A stretch of DNA of 64,000 nt from JANPBY01 sp963805505 (GCA_963805505.1 CAWDUP010000007.1:496001-560000), one strand, 5' to 3'; positions 51,635 through 60,347 are shown, counted from the first letter of the stretch. Notes: generated by a model from the sequence alone, not told the origin. Program-made: numbers and translations.

Positions 51635-52288
51635 TCAGGGTTGCTCGAGGATCTGTTGGGCGGTGGTCGAGGTGATCCAGGTTGTCCATTCCTCGGCGGT
51701 CCACCCGAGATCGGCGACCGAGGCGAAGAGCTGGGGGCCGAGCAGCACGTGCAGGATGTCGGTGGCTCGGGAGGAGTCGAGGCCTCCTCGTAGGTGACCC
51801 CGGCTGCGCAGGCTCTCGACGTACGCGGCGAACGCCTGGTGACGGAGTTGTTCTCGGCTGTCGAACAGGGCGCGGACGTCCGGCTCACCGCTGGCCAGCA
51901 GGACGTGGACCAACGGGCCGACGCGCACGAGGATCCTGGCGTTTCCTTCCACGAACAGCTGCAGGCCGTGGCGAGGGTCGGGATCTTCGAGCACGGCCGT
52001 GAACCACAGCTGTGCGTCGGGCGGAGGCGCGCCAACGTCGCCAAGGACGGCGTAGTCGTAGACGTCAGCGAGCAGTTTCTGCTTGGTGTGGAAAACGAAA
52101 TACACCGTTTGGACGGCCACCCCCGACGCGTCGGCGACCGCGGCCATGGTCGTGCTGCGCCAACCACGTTCGACCAATAGCCGACTGGCAGCTTCGACGA
52201 TCCGCCGCCTCGTTGCCGCCGCTCGCTCTGCGCGCGGCAATGGGTGCCCAGTGATTGGGGTCCCAGCGTCCCTCTTGACAGGTGCCAT
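51635..52288 (-). CDS. TetR/AcrR-family regulator
   Basis: About 217 residues. The N-terminal TetR HTH is RRRIVEAASRLLVERGWRSTTMAAVADASGVAVQTVYFVFHTKQKLLADVYDYAV (around 25-78); the C-terminal helical ligand domain is unassigned. The ATG at 52288 is chosen; an in-frame ATG at 52312 is next to the operator and leaves no room for a leader. A double CACTAGTG element lies directly upstream, between it and the forward-strand ORF cluster, so it probably controls both directions. Confidence 0.83.
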   Translation of the reverse strand: MAPVKRDAGTPITGHPLPRAERAAATRRRIVEAASRLLVERGWRSTTMAAVADASGVAVQTVYFVFHTKQKLLADVYDYAVLGDVGAPPPDAQLWFTAVLEDPDPRHGLQLFVEGNARILVRVGPLVHVLLASGEPDVRALFDSREQLRHQAFAAYVESLRSRGHLRGGLDSSRATDILHVLLGPQLFASVADLGWTAEEWTTWITSTTAQQILEQP

Positions 52289-52313
52289 CCAGAGGAACAG
52301 TATCCGTCTCATC

Positions 52314-52334
52314 CACTAGTGCTGAACACTAGTG
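52314..52334. promoter_or_regulatory. Candidate TetR operator (duplicated CACTAGTG)
   Basis: Two copies of the self-complementary octamer CACTAGTG (52314-52321 and 52327-52334), separated by 5 bases. They lie between the divergent tetR start and a forward-strand ribosome binding site (AGGAG, 52344-52348). Typical layout of a TetR operator. Confidence 0.65.
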
Positions 52335-52354
52335 AACAACTCTAGGAGATTCAG

Positions 52355-52579
52355 ATGCGCCGAGCTCGGTCCTCGTGTTCTGGTCTCGACCGGGCAGGTG
52401 CTAGCGCTGGGATTTCTTGTGGTGCTGGCACTGATGTAGAGGCTCCGAGCTGCCTCCTAGTTTCGGGAGATATTCCCGGGTACCCAGGACTCCGGCCCCT
52501 GGTGCGTGTGACAGGCGAAGCGCCATCCTCCACGAGCGTTGTCCGTCAAGACCCGACCTTTTCGAGGAGTTCTCTGTGA
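52355..52579 (+). CDS. Putative 74-residue small protein at head of the beta-helix operon
   Basis: ATG with AGGAG 6 bases upstream, just below the TetR operator. The stop TGA overlaps the GTG of the next small ORF (GTGA at 52576-52579). No domain, signal peptide or membrane segment is evident. Against it, third codon positions are only about half G/C, unlike the genes around it. The +1 frame instead encodes a hydrophobic stretch (VLALGFLVVLALM) before a stop, so it may be the decayed start of a former membrane-protein gene. Confidence 0.35.
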   Translation: MRRARSSCSGLDRAGASAGISCGAGTDVEAPSCLLVSGDIPGYPGLRPLVRVTGEAPSSTSVVRQDPTFSRSSL

Positions 52580-52677
52580 CTACCAGCATGGTTGAGGTGT
52601 CTGTCTCTTCGGCGTGTCCGCTGCGGGCCATGGGTTTCGCGCCTGCCTGCGGCTATCTCTTTGGAGCGCTGCGATGA
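52576..52677 (+). CDS. Putative 33-residue leader peptide coupled to the beta-helix gene
   Basis: A GTG with GAGGAG 6 bases upstream opens a 33-codon frame whose TGA (52675-52677) overlaps the ATG of the beta-helix gene (ATGA). The peptide has two Cys and no recognised motif. The double overlap suggests a translational relay or a regulatory leader. It is too short for homology-based support. Confidence 0.4.
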   Translation: MTTSMVEVSVSSACPLRAMGFAPACGYLFGALR

Positions 52678-54476
52678 GGCGGGCAGCGGGTATCGCGTTC
52701 GCGGCGGTGGCAGTCGCCGGTGGGCTCGTGGTCGTCCCGGCCGGCGCGGCGGACGCTTCGGGGGGGTCGCCGTGCGTGCGGGTGCGCGGCGCGTGCTACC
52801 CGACTGTGCAGGCGGCGGTGAACGCGGCGCACCACGGGGACACCGTGCGCATCCCCGCGGGCCGGTTCGCTGGCGGGGTGGTGGTCACCAAGAGCATCAC
52901 CCTCGCTGGCGCCGGGGCGGGCCGCACCGCCCTGGTCGGCGGGGCGCATGTGTTGACGGTGGGGACGTTCGACGCGCCCTGGCAGCCGACCGTGCACGTC
53001 TCGGGGCTGACGTTGACCGGGGGCCGTGCGCACTCCGGACCGGAGTCTGTCCCGTTCGCCGGGCTGGATGGAGCGATCGCTTCCGGTGCGGGATTGCTCA
53101 TCATGCCCGGCCAGGACTTCGGTCCGGGCGCCACAGTGACCGTGTCCGACAGCCTCATCCGCAACAACCGGGTCTCCCCGACCGAGAGCAAGTTGCCCTC
53201 AGCCGACCAGGAGGAGTACTGGCCGCGCTGCCCGGATGGGTTCTGCACCTTCGCCGGCGCCTTCGGCGGTGGGGTCGACAACTGGGGTGACCTCACCTTG
53301 GTTCGCACGACGGTGTCGAACAACCGGGCTGGTGGGCCATTGACCTCCGACGCCGACGGCGGGGGCATCGTCAGCTGGAACGCGTTGACCCTGGACCACT
53401 CGACGGTCACCGGCAACACCGCGTCCGCAGTGGCGCCGCACGGCAGGTACGCCGAAGGCGGCGGCCTCTTCATGCAGTCCGGCACGACTCTGACCATGCG
53501 CCACAGCTCGGTCAGCGCCAACAAGGCCAGCCTGACCAGCAGCAACCCGGTCACCAACCCAGACGGGTCGTCCACCGATATGCTGGTCAACTCCGGTGGG
53601 ATCCACGTCAGCGACGAAGGCGACGAAAGCACCGTCACGATTCGCTCATCCCACATCGACCGAAACGTCGCAGTCGTACACAACCCCCAAGGCAGTGCCG
53701 GGGTCCAGATGTCCGGCATGCAGTTGGGCTACAGCCGCCTGAGGCTCGTCAACAGCACCGTCAACAACAACCGTCAGCGGTCGCTGGTCAAGGAGACCGT
53801 CGACTGGCCAGCGGGTGGCGCCACGGGGTGGTGCGCGCACGGCGCGATCCGCGGGTTGTCCGTGACCGGCAACTCCACCGTCATCACCGCGCGGCATGGC
53901 CTCGCCGTGGCGATGCCTGCGGTCCAGAACTTCGCGCGAGAGTGCGGGAACTCCAAGAGGTTCACGATGAGCAACTCTGTGATCAGCGACAACACCACCA
54001 CCGCGCGCGCGCCACACGGCGACGTATACGTCTGGGGCGCCGGGATGTACGTCAACTCGCGGTTGACCATGCGCCACGTCGCGGTCACCGGCAACCGCGG
54101 GCTCGGCTTCGGGACCGGCGGGGAGGTCAAGGGCGGCGGGATCTGGAACGGTGCCTTCCCGTTCCTCGATGACATGAACAGCGAGCTCACCCTTGACCAC
54201 GTGCGGGTGACCGGCAATTCCGTCGGCGGATCACCGGCGCTGACCCTGGCCGGGGGCGGGATCTACACCCGCGACCCGATCACCTTCCACTCCAGCATCG
54301 TGCGCCACAACCGGCCCGACCAGTGCTCCGGCTGCACCATGGCGACCGGTACGGCTTCGACCCTGCAGCACCTCGGTGTCCAGTCACCGATGCAGGCAGG
54401 AAGGGCAGCGCACCGTGACCTGGAACGCAACACGATCCTGCAGATGCTGACGGCGCGTCGTGGGCTCAGGCCATGA
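52674..54476 (+). CDS. Secreted right-handed parallel beta-helix protein
   Basis: A 600-residue exported protein. The Sec signal (RRAAGIAFAAVAVAGGLVVVPAGAADA) is followed by an early pectate-lyase-like start (CYPTVQAAVNAAHHGDTVRIPAGRF, GGVVVTKSITLAGAG). Many repeats then carry the NN/TVTGN turn of the helix (LIRNNRVSPTE, TTVSNNRAGGP, STVTGNTASA, SHIDRNVAV, STVNNNRQRS, VRVTGNSVGG). It has Cys pairs but no recognised catalytic triad. It could be a polysaccharide lyase-like or an adhesin-type surface protein. ATG at 52674 has GGAG 7 bases upstream. Its stop overlaps the lipoprotein ATG. Confidence 0.85.
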   Translation: MRRAAGIAFAAVAVAGGLVVVPAGAADASGGSPCVRVRGACYPTVQAAVNAAHHGDTVRIPAGRFAGGVVVTKSITLAGAGAGRTALVGGAHVLTVGTFDAPWQPTVHVSGLTLTGGRAHSGPESVPFAGLDGAIASGAGLLIMPGQDFGPGATVTVSDSLIRNNRVSPTESKLPSADQEEYWPRCPDGFCTFAGAFGGGVDNWGDLTLVRTTVSNNRAGGPLTSDADGGGIVSWNALTLDHSTVTGNTASAVAPHGRYAEGGGLFMQSGTTLTMRHSSVSANKASLTSSNPVTNPDGSSTDMLVNSGGIHVSDEGDESTVTIRSSHIDRNVAVVHNPQGSAGVQMSGMQLGYSRLRLVNSTVNNNRQRSLVKETVDWPAGGATGWCAHGAIRGLSVTGNSTVITARHGLAVAMPAVQNFARECGNSKRFTMSNSVISDNTTTARAPHGDVYVWGAGMYVNSRLTMRHVAVTGNRGLGFGTGGEVKGGGIWNGAFPFLDDMNSELTLDHVRVTGNSVGGSPALTLAGGGIYTRDPITFHSSIVRHNRPDQCSGCTMATGTASTLQHLGVQSPMQAGRAAHRDLERNTILQMLTARRGLRP

Positions 54477-55299
54477 AATCCCCCCATCGGTCAGCGCGGC
54501 CAAGCCGATCGGGGCTCCCCCTCGCGGGTGCGTTCCTCATCGTGGCCCTGGGGGCCTGCTCGAGCACGAGTGGTCCAACACCGACCGGGGGGACTCGTCG
54601 CCGTCCCCGGCTCCACCCATCGATGCTGCGGCGATCACGTCGACCATCGACGGTGTGACGGTGTTGCCACACCGCATCCACTGGGAGGTCACACCGTCGA
54701 TCGACGCGGCTGTCTCCGAGGTCGATTTCCTGATCGACTCGGAGCTGGGCTGGACGGAGAGGAACCCTCCGTATTTCTACGGCGACGACGGCAACTGGCT
54801 TGTCACCTCCTTCCTCAAGCCAGGACAACACACTTTCCAAACACGACTGGTCACTCTGGACGGGCAGACGGTCACCGACACGGTCTCCGCGATGGTGGGC
54901 AAGCCGACCCCGCCGCCCGCTTCGATCGCCGGGCACTGGGCGCGCGCGGTCTCCTCCGCTGACGTTTCCAAAGCGACCTCAGGTCAACCTCCCACAGGAC
55001 GCTGGGGGCTGACGATCAACAAGGTCGGATGGCTCCCGGAGGATCCCCAGGGCTACGGGCTAAGGGATGATGTGGCCTACCGCGCTGCGGGGCGAATGAC
55101 CCTGCGACCGACGATTGAGGTGCCTCCCTTCCCCAATTCGACCAACGGTTCCTTCTGTGAGGATCCAGACCCGCAGTGGGCCTGGTCCTACACGCTGACC
55201 AACGACGGGAAGACGATGAAACTCACCCCAGTCGGCAAGGATCCGTGCGGTGACAGGGCTGCCGTCTACCAGGGCACTTGGACCAAGACCTCGAGCTGA
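54473..55299 (+). CDS. Lipoprotein of unknown function, interrupted by a frameshift at a G6 tract
   Basis: The ATG at 54473 overlaps the beta-helix stop and encodes a clear lipoprotein signal (hydrophobic LAGAFLIVAL, lipobox LGAC). This frame ends at 54658. The rest of the protein (DSSPSPAPPIDAAAITSTIDGVTVL, then VDFLIDSELGWTERNPPYFYGDDGNWLVTSFL) is in the -1 frame and runs to 55299. The two frames join at the six Gs, 54587-54592: one extra G, or a -1 slip, restores one open reading frame of about 275 codons. The middle part resembles a recurring Ig-like domain of actinobacterial secreted proteins. Mutation, sequencing error or programmed slippage are all possible. Confidence 0.7.
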
Positions 55300-55745
55300 T
55301 CCGACTCGGCACCGGACGATCAGCGACGACATACCCATGGAGTGGCGCCGGATGCTGATCTCCGGCGTATGGTCCGACGCCTGGTTGGCGTCTACAACGC
55401 CGATGGCGGCGTTCGAGGTGACGAGCCGTCCCTGGTCGTCGCGCCCGAGCAGGCCGCCTGCGGGGCGCTCGATCCGTCGTCAAGCCCGCCTAGGGCGAGA
55501 GCCTGCGAGTTCGCCACGCCTCAGCGGGCTGCGATGTTCACCACGACGGCAGGTCTGTTGGGCACCGGCCGGTCCAGGTCTGATCGAGGCAGCCGGCTGC
55601 AAAGACACGATCTCCTACGACCAGCAACGCCCGGGCGTCGCTGCCGGACCGGATGACGATTCAGGAAGCCATCACCGGCCGCCGCTCGGACACGTACCCA
55701 TCCTGGAGCCACCCCAACCTCTAGGGCCACCGCGGATCCTTCGAG
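55300..55745. other. 446-base region without a supported gene
   Basis: No open frame here has a ribosome binding site plus family features. A stretch near 55371-55410 would read VRRLVGVYNADGGVRG on the plus strand, which looks like the start of a conserved actinobacterial protein, but similarity stops at once. It may be a degraded gene remnant. Confidence 0.35.
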
Positions 55746-56414
55746 TCAGTCGAGAGCAGCGCGCTCGAGCCCGCTGAGGATGAGGTCCAACCCGAACTCG
55801 AACGAATCGCCGAAGGCATAGCCCGGCACCAGGACATGCTCGGCAGCGAAGTGGGTGAGCAACGGGTACAAGTCCGGGTCGAACGTGGCGGCGATCTCCT
55901 GCGTGACCTTGACGAACGTGTCGTCCGCCATGGAGGGAAGCATGGCCTCCTCAAAGGCGAAACCAAAGATGTAACTGTCCAAGATCGCATAAGCGTGGGC
56001 CGTCATCTGCCAGGACAAGCCGCCCCTGCGCAGGCAGGCAAGCACAGCCTCATGGTGGCGCAAGTTCTCTGGGCCGGGCGACCTACGCGACTCCATCAGC
56101 GGTGCCGCCCATGGGTGCCGATTGAGAACCGTTCGGGCGGACAGGCAACGAACTCGCATCGCCTCTGTCCACGGCTGGCTTTCGGGGGGTAGGTCGATCT
56201 CGGCGAACACCCGCTCGACCATCCCGCCCACGATCGCGTCCTTGGACGGCAGGTGGTGGTAGATGGTCATCGGCTTCACACCGAGCTCGTCGGCCAGCCG
56301 ACGAATGGTCAGAGCCGCCACTCCGATGCGATCGGCGAGGGCGACAGCCCCATCGAGGACACGTTCCGGTGTGAGGCGGACATTGACACCAGGGTTGGCA
56401 GCAGGACTGGACAT
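55746..56414 (-). CDS. TetR-family regulator with TetR_C C-terminal domain
   Basis: 222 residues. The N-terminal HTH is TPERVLDGAVALADRIGVAALTIRRLADELGVKPMTIYHHLPSKDAIVGGMVERVF (about 15-70). The C-terminal helical domain has the Trp/Tyr-rich ligand pocket of TetR_C_1 (ILDSYIFGFAFEEAMLP, LDLILSGLE). It is divergent from the alcohol dehydrogenase gene, with two copies of its probable operator in between, so self- and neighbour-repression is likely. Inducer unknown. Confidence 0.87.
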   Translation of the reverse strand: MSSPAANPGVNVRLTPERVLDGAVALADRIGVAALTIRRLADELGVKPMTIYHHLPSKDAIVGGMVERVFAEIDLPPESQPWTEAMRVRCLSARTVLNRHPWAAPLMESRRSPGPENLRHHEAVLACLRRGGLSWQMTAHAYAILDSYIFGFAFEEAMLPSMADDTFVKVTQEIAATFDPDLYPLLTHFAAEHVLVPGYAFGDSFEFGLDLILSGLERAALD

Positions 56415-56442
56415 CGAACCCCTTCCTCGCGACTTGACCCAT

Positions 56443-56486
56443 CGTACTAAGTACGGATAGGGTAGCGCACTGTCGTACTAAGTACG
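56443..56486. promoter_or_regulatory. Duplicated TetR operator CGTACTAAGTACG
   Basis: Two identical 13-base palindromes at 56443-56455 and 56474-56486, 31 bases apart centre to centre (about three helical turns), in the divergent tetR/alcohol dehydrogenase promoter region. Very likely the sites of the adjacent TetR protein. Confidence 0.85.
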
Positions 56487-56508
56487 ATCCTGAGCCGAAG
56501 AGGAATCT

Positions 56509-57561
56509 ATGCCTTCCACCAGCCACTCATCACCCAACACCCAGCCGACCGACCAGACGGCGCAGCCCACGCACATGCGCGCGGTCATCGCCGCCCGATA
56601 CGGAGGCCCAGACGTGATCTCGGAGGCGCGCATCCCGCTCCCGGAGATCGCCGATGATGACGTGCTCGTCCAGGTACATGCCGCCGGTGTCGACCGCGGC
56701 ACGGTGCACCTGATGACCGGCATGCCCTATCTCATCCGGGTGCTCGGCTTCGGGCTGACCCGACCCAAGCAGCCAGTCCCCGGACTCGACCTCGCCGGCG
56801 TCGTTGTCGCTGTAGGCAGCGCGGTGCGCCGCTTCGAGGTGGGGGACGAGGTGTTCGGGATCGGTCGCGCAACCTTCGCCGAGTACGCGGTGGCCGCCGA
56901 GCGCAAGCTCAGCCACAAGCCGGGCTCGGTCAGCTTCGAGTCAGCCGCCGTCGTCGCGATCTCCGGGGGAACGGCCCTGCAAGCACTCACCGACGTGGGC
57001 CAGGTCGAAGCCGGCCAGTCGGTCCTCGTCATCGGCGCATCCGGCGGAGTCGGCAGCTATGCCGTGCAGATCGCGGTGTCGCTCGGCGCACACGTCACCG
57101 GAGTGTGCAGCGCGGCCAAGGCGGCGAGTGTGACAAAGCTCGGGGCCGAGCAGGTCCTCGACTATGCCGACGGCGACTACCTGGACGGCGGCACCCGCTA
57201 CGACTTGATCATCGACGTCGGTGGGCTCAACCCGGTGCGGCGGCTGAAGCGAGCTCTGACCTCGACCGGCACCCTCGTCATCGTCGGCGGCGAAGGTGGC
57301 GGCGCACTGACCGGCGGCATCGGGCGCAACCTGCGGGCCGCAGTGTTCTCAGCATTCTCCCGTCAGCGCCTCACGTCGTTCATCAGCCGTGAACATCACG
57401 AGCTCATCGATCGGCTGTCCGATCTCTTGTCCACGGGTGCGATCGTCCCTCTCCTCGGAGGGCGATACCCGTTGGCCGGTGTCGGCGATGCCATCAGGGA
57501 CCTCGACGCCGGACGGGTCTCCGGCAAAGCCGTCATCGTCATCCGCCCGAGCGTGGTCTAG
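56509..57561 (+). CDS. NAD(P)-dependent medium-chain alcohol dehydrogenase / quinone reductase-like
   Basis: 350 residues. A 22-residue polar leader precedes MRAVIAARYGGPDVI. The GroES-like domain has VQVHAAGVDRG and PGLDLAGVVVAVGSAVRRFEVGDEVFG; the Rossmann part has VLVIGASGGVGSYAVQIAVSLGA. No structural or catalytic zinc Cys set is present, so it is a zinc-free quinone-oxidoreductase-type MDR enzyme. It is divergent from, and probably repressed by, the TetR gene. Its substrate is unknown; such pairs often deal with reactive carbonyls or quinones. Confidence 0.9.
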   Translation: MPSTSHSSPNTQPTDQTAQPTHMRAVIAARYGGPDVISEARIPLPEIADDDVLVQVHAAGVDRGTVHLMTGMPYLIRVLGFGLTRPKQPVPGLDLAGVVVAVGSAVRRFEVGDEVFGIGRATFAEYAVAAERKLSHKPGSVSFESAAVVAISGGTALQALTDVGQVEAGQSVLVIGASGGVGSYAVQIAVSLGAHVTGVCSAAKAASVTKLGAEQVLDYADGDYLDGGTRYDLIIDVGGLNPVRRLKRALTSTGTLVIVGGEGGGALTGGIGRNLRAAVFSAFSRQRLTSFISREHHELIDRLSDLLSTGAIVPLLGGRYPLAGVGDAIRDLDAGRVSGKAVIVIRPSVV

Positions 57562-57582
57562 CGCGGTAGGGAGCTGAAGGGC

Positions 57583-58998
57583 GTGCGGAGGCTTGTTTCG
57601 ATTCTCGCTCTTGCGCTCAGCGCTGCTGTGCCCGGAGCCACACCCGACGTCTCGATCTCCGAGGTCATCGACAGCGAGATGCCCGCGTCCGGAGTGCCCG
57701 GGATGGCCTACGCAGTGGTGTCCGACGGCGAGATCACATCGGCGGGTGCGCGGGGCGTCGCGAAGATGGGAAGTGACAGCCAGGTCACGCCGGACACGCC
57801 CTTCGTCATCGGTTCGATCTCCAAGAGCTTCACGGCATTGGCCGTGATGCAACTTGTCGAGGCGGGCAAGATCGACCTGGATGCTGAAGTCTCCCGATAT
57901 CTGGACGTCTTCTCGGGCCAACCGGCCGGTGCCATCACGATCCGGCAATTGCTCAGTCACACGAGCGGTTTCTCGACTCGCCAAGGCAACGCCGCGCAGC
58001 CGGATGTCGCCCGTGAGGAGAACGAGCTTGCGGCCGGCGTTGCACGGCTTGCCCAGGAGGGACCGGCCCATCAGCCAGCGACGCGCTGGGAGTACTCGAA
58101 CGCCAACTACCAGATTCTCGGCCGAGTGGTCGAAGTGATGAGCGGGCAGGACTACCAGACCTATGTGACCGCCTACATCCTGGATCCGGTCGGCATGAAG
58201 AACAGCTTCGTGGCCGACGGCGAGGTCCATGAATCGATGGCTTCCGGGCACACGCCGTGGTTCGGCACGAAGCGACCTCTCGCCGAGAACGCGACCGACC
58301 GTGGCACGGCACCACAAGGTGGGATCGTCGCGAGCGCCAACGACCTCGCGCTGTACCTGCAGATGATGATGAACGGCGAGGACGATGTGCTGAGCGCCGA
58401 AGGGAAGGCGCTGATGATGCGTCCAGCCAACGCAACATCCCTGGACTACGGCTTTGGCTGGTTCGTGCGCTCAGACGGGACTGTTTCGCATTCGGGGGCA
58501 AGCCCTGGCTTCGAGACGCTCGCCACGATGATCCCCGCACAGCACAGTGGTGCAGTCGTGCTGGTCAATGCTGGAAGTGGGCTCGGATTCGGTGAGACGG
58601 CTCAGCTCCGGGAGCACCTCGTCGCTACTGCGTTGGGCCTCCCGTACGGCGGCGACGACTCTCGACTGCCCCAGAAAGCTCTGTTCATCGCCTTGGTGCT
58701 ACTCCCCTTCGTCTACCTCCTCAGCATGATCTGGGCTTGGCTTCATCGGGGCGCGATTCGGGCCAAGGCGTCGAACGGCTTCGGTCGTTTCAGCCTGTTC
58801 TTCCCGGTACTGACGACTGCGGTTGCGGCCTGGGCCTTTCTCTTCCTGGTCCCGAACCTGGTCGGCGCGCCACTGACGACGATCTGGGTGTTCTCGCCCG
58901 ATCTTGGGCTTGGTTTGGTCGCGGCAGCGGTGACCGGCGTTCTGTGGGCAGTCTTCAGACTTGGCGTGGCCTACCTCGGTAGACCCGGCGCCGCCTGA
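57583..58998 (+). CDS. Serine hydrolase (class C beta-lactamase-like) with C-terminal membrane domain
   Basis: 471 residues. A short N-terminal signal (VSILALALSAAVPGA) is followed by the penicillin-binding-like catalytic domain: SxxK in GSISKSFTALAVMQL near residue 70, YxN in YSNANYQILG near 170, and HSGASPGFETL as the third motif. After residue 360 there are about three transmembrane helices (ALFIALVLLPFVYLLSMIW, LFFPVLTTAVAAWAFLFLVP, LGLVAAAVTGVLWAVF). The active site would face outside. Roles may include peptide or ester hydrolysis at the envelope; true beta-lactamase activity is not implied. GTG start. Confidence 0.88.
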   Translation: MRRLVSILALALSAAVPGATPDVSISEVIDSEMPASGVPGMAYAVVSDGEITSAGARGVAKMGSDSQVTPDTPFVIGSISKSFTALAVMQLVEAGKIDLDAEVSRYLDVFSGQPAGAITIRQLLSHTSGFSTRQGNAAQPDVAREENELAAGVARLAQEGPAHQPATRWEYSNANYQILGRVVEVMSGQDYQTYVTAYILDPVGMKNSFVADGEVHESMASGHTPWFGTKRPLAENATDRGTAPQGGIVASANDLALYLQMMMNGEDDVLSAEGKALMMRPANATSLDYGFGWFVRSDGTVSHSGASPGFETLATMIPAQHSGAVVLVNAGSGLGFGETAQLREHLVATALGLPYGGDDSRLPQKALFIALVLLPFVYLLSMIWAWLHRGAIRAKASNGFGRFSLFFPVLTTAVAAWAFLFLVPNLVGAPLTTIWVFSPDLGLGLVAAAVTGVLWAVFRLGVAYLGRPGAA

Positions 58999-59043
58999 TA
59001 GCTGTGGGCCTAGCGGTCGTGCTCAGTCGTGCGGCACCAGGGT

Positions 59044-59817
59044 TCAGCCGACTGTCGTGCGCGCCGCCTGGACGAGGTTCGCCGCGTGCAGCTCGGCCAT
59101 CCCCTCGTAGGCCATCCGTGGGTCGTCCACGGCCCGACCGTTGAGGATCGCGTCGAGATAGGCCCGATCCGCGTCGAGACGGCGCATCGGCTGCTCGGTG
59201 GGCGAGCCATGTCCGGGGATCAGCAGGCGGGATCGGCGTACGACTGGCGCAAGCGTGTCGAGCCCCGCCAGATAGGACGCCAGATCCGGGGCCGAACTGT
59301 CGGGCATCGGCAGCTCGACGTCGCTCAACATGTCGCCGGCGAGGAGCACGCCCGCTGCCTCGAGCTCCAGAGCCAGATGCGCTGGCGCGTGCGCGTCATG
59401 GGTCCAAACCCGTGCGGTCGGCCCATCCCATGGGATCGTGTCGCCCGGCAGGGCATCGAGGAATCCCGCAATGGCCACCAGCTCGTCGGGGATGTCTCCG
59501 ACGAGGGGGGCCACCACTTCGTCCCGGTGGGCCGCCGCGTGCTCAGCCGTGCCACTCGTCGCCCAGCGGGGCACTCCCCCGAGGGCGGGGTGCCAGAGCA
59601 CATGGTCGTAGTGGATGTGCGTGGCGAGCCCAGCGACGCACCCGACGCCCAGCGCGCGGAGATCGGCCGGAATGGCAGCTAGCTCATCGGCGTCCCAGGC
59701 GGGGTCGACGACCAGGGCGCCCCCTTGCCCGTCCAGGAGGACCGTCGACGTGGTGGCGTAGCGCCGTGAGGTTGCGACCCAGACGCCGGGGGCGATCTCG
59801 GCCAGCCGCTCGGTCAT
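59044..59817 (-). CDS. MBL-fold metallo-hydrolase
   Basis: 257 residues. Metal motif ATHIHYDHVLWHP (H-x-H-x-D-H, near 65-75), a later His in WTHDAHAPAHLALEL, an Asp in VLLAGDMLSDVELP and His in LIPGHGSPTE. This is the general hydrolase_MBL type, glyoxalase II or lactonase-like. The longer frame to 60057 is a shadow of the SSB-like gene. The ATG at 59817 fits the family start. Its substrate is unknown. Confidence 0.85.
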   Translation of the reverse strand: MTERLAEIAPGVWVATSRRYATTSTVLLDGQGGALVVDPAWDADELAAIPADLRALGVGCVAGLATHIHYDHVLWHPALGGVPRWATSGTAEHAAAHRDEVVAPLVGDIPDELVAIAGFLDALPGDTIPWDGPTARVWTHDAHAPAHLALELEAAGVLLAGDMLSDVELPMPDSSAPDLASYLAGLDTLAPVVRRSRLLIPGHGSPTEQPMRRLDADRAYLDAILNGRAVDDPRMAYEGMAELHAANLVQAARTTVG

Positions 59818-59848
59818 CTGCCCATCGTGCCAGACGACGGACCGCTTC

Positions 59849-60244
59849 CTAGACGGCGCGGACCAGCCGGCGTACGGCACTGACCTCGATCTCGCAGCGA
59901 CTGGCGACGCCGGCACCGACTCGCCAGAAGCGACGGTGCAACGCACCTTTGAGCTCGACCTGGTCACCATCGCTCCAGGCCGCGATCCGGCGGCGGAGAT
60001 CGGCACGCCAGACGGCACAGTCCAACGTGTCGACCCCTGGTGAGCGGGTCCGGCCATCCGCGGCCCTGGCTGCCGATGCGGCCTGCGGCCGTGACCTTCT
60101 GCTGCGAGGAACGACGACTCGCAGCATCACGACGCAGTCGCCACTGGGCAGCTGTCGTTGCTGTGGGGCGCCGGAGAGTCGGCCGCGCAGCTGCACCTCG
60201 TTGAGCGGGCCGGCAGGCAGCGAAGCGGCTGGGGATGCAGCCAT
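59849..60244 (-). CDS. Single-stranded DNA-binding-like OB-fold protein
   Basis: 131 residues with the SSB-type OB pattern: LNEVQLRGRLSGAPQQRQLPSGDCVVMLRVVVPR, then VDTLDCAVWRADLRRRIAAWSDGDQVELKGALHRRFWR. It lacks the acidic C-terminal tip of housekeeping SSB, and is shorter, so it is an accessory SSB-like protein. ATG at 60244 follows GGAGG at 6 bases. It is divergent from the MBL gene at 60348. Confidence 0.8.
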   Translation of the reverse strand: MAASPAASLPAGPLNEVQLRGRLSGAPQQRQLPSGDCVVMLRVVVPRSRRSRPQAASAARAADGRTRSPGVDTLDCAVWRADLRRRIAAWSDGDQVELKGALHRRFWRVGAGVASRCEIEVSAVRRLVRAV

Positions 60245-60347
60245 CGGATTCCTCCAAAGTGTCGGGGACGCGCGGTCGCCACCGACCGTGGCAGCCTGGT
60301 GACCACGACGACGACCTGGTGAGCCGAGCTGTGGACGAGGAGGCCTT

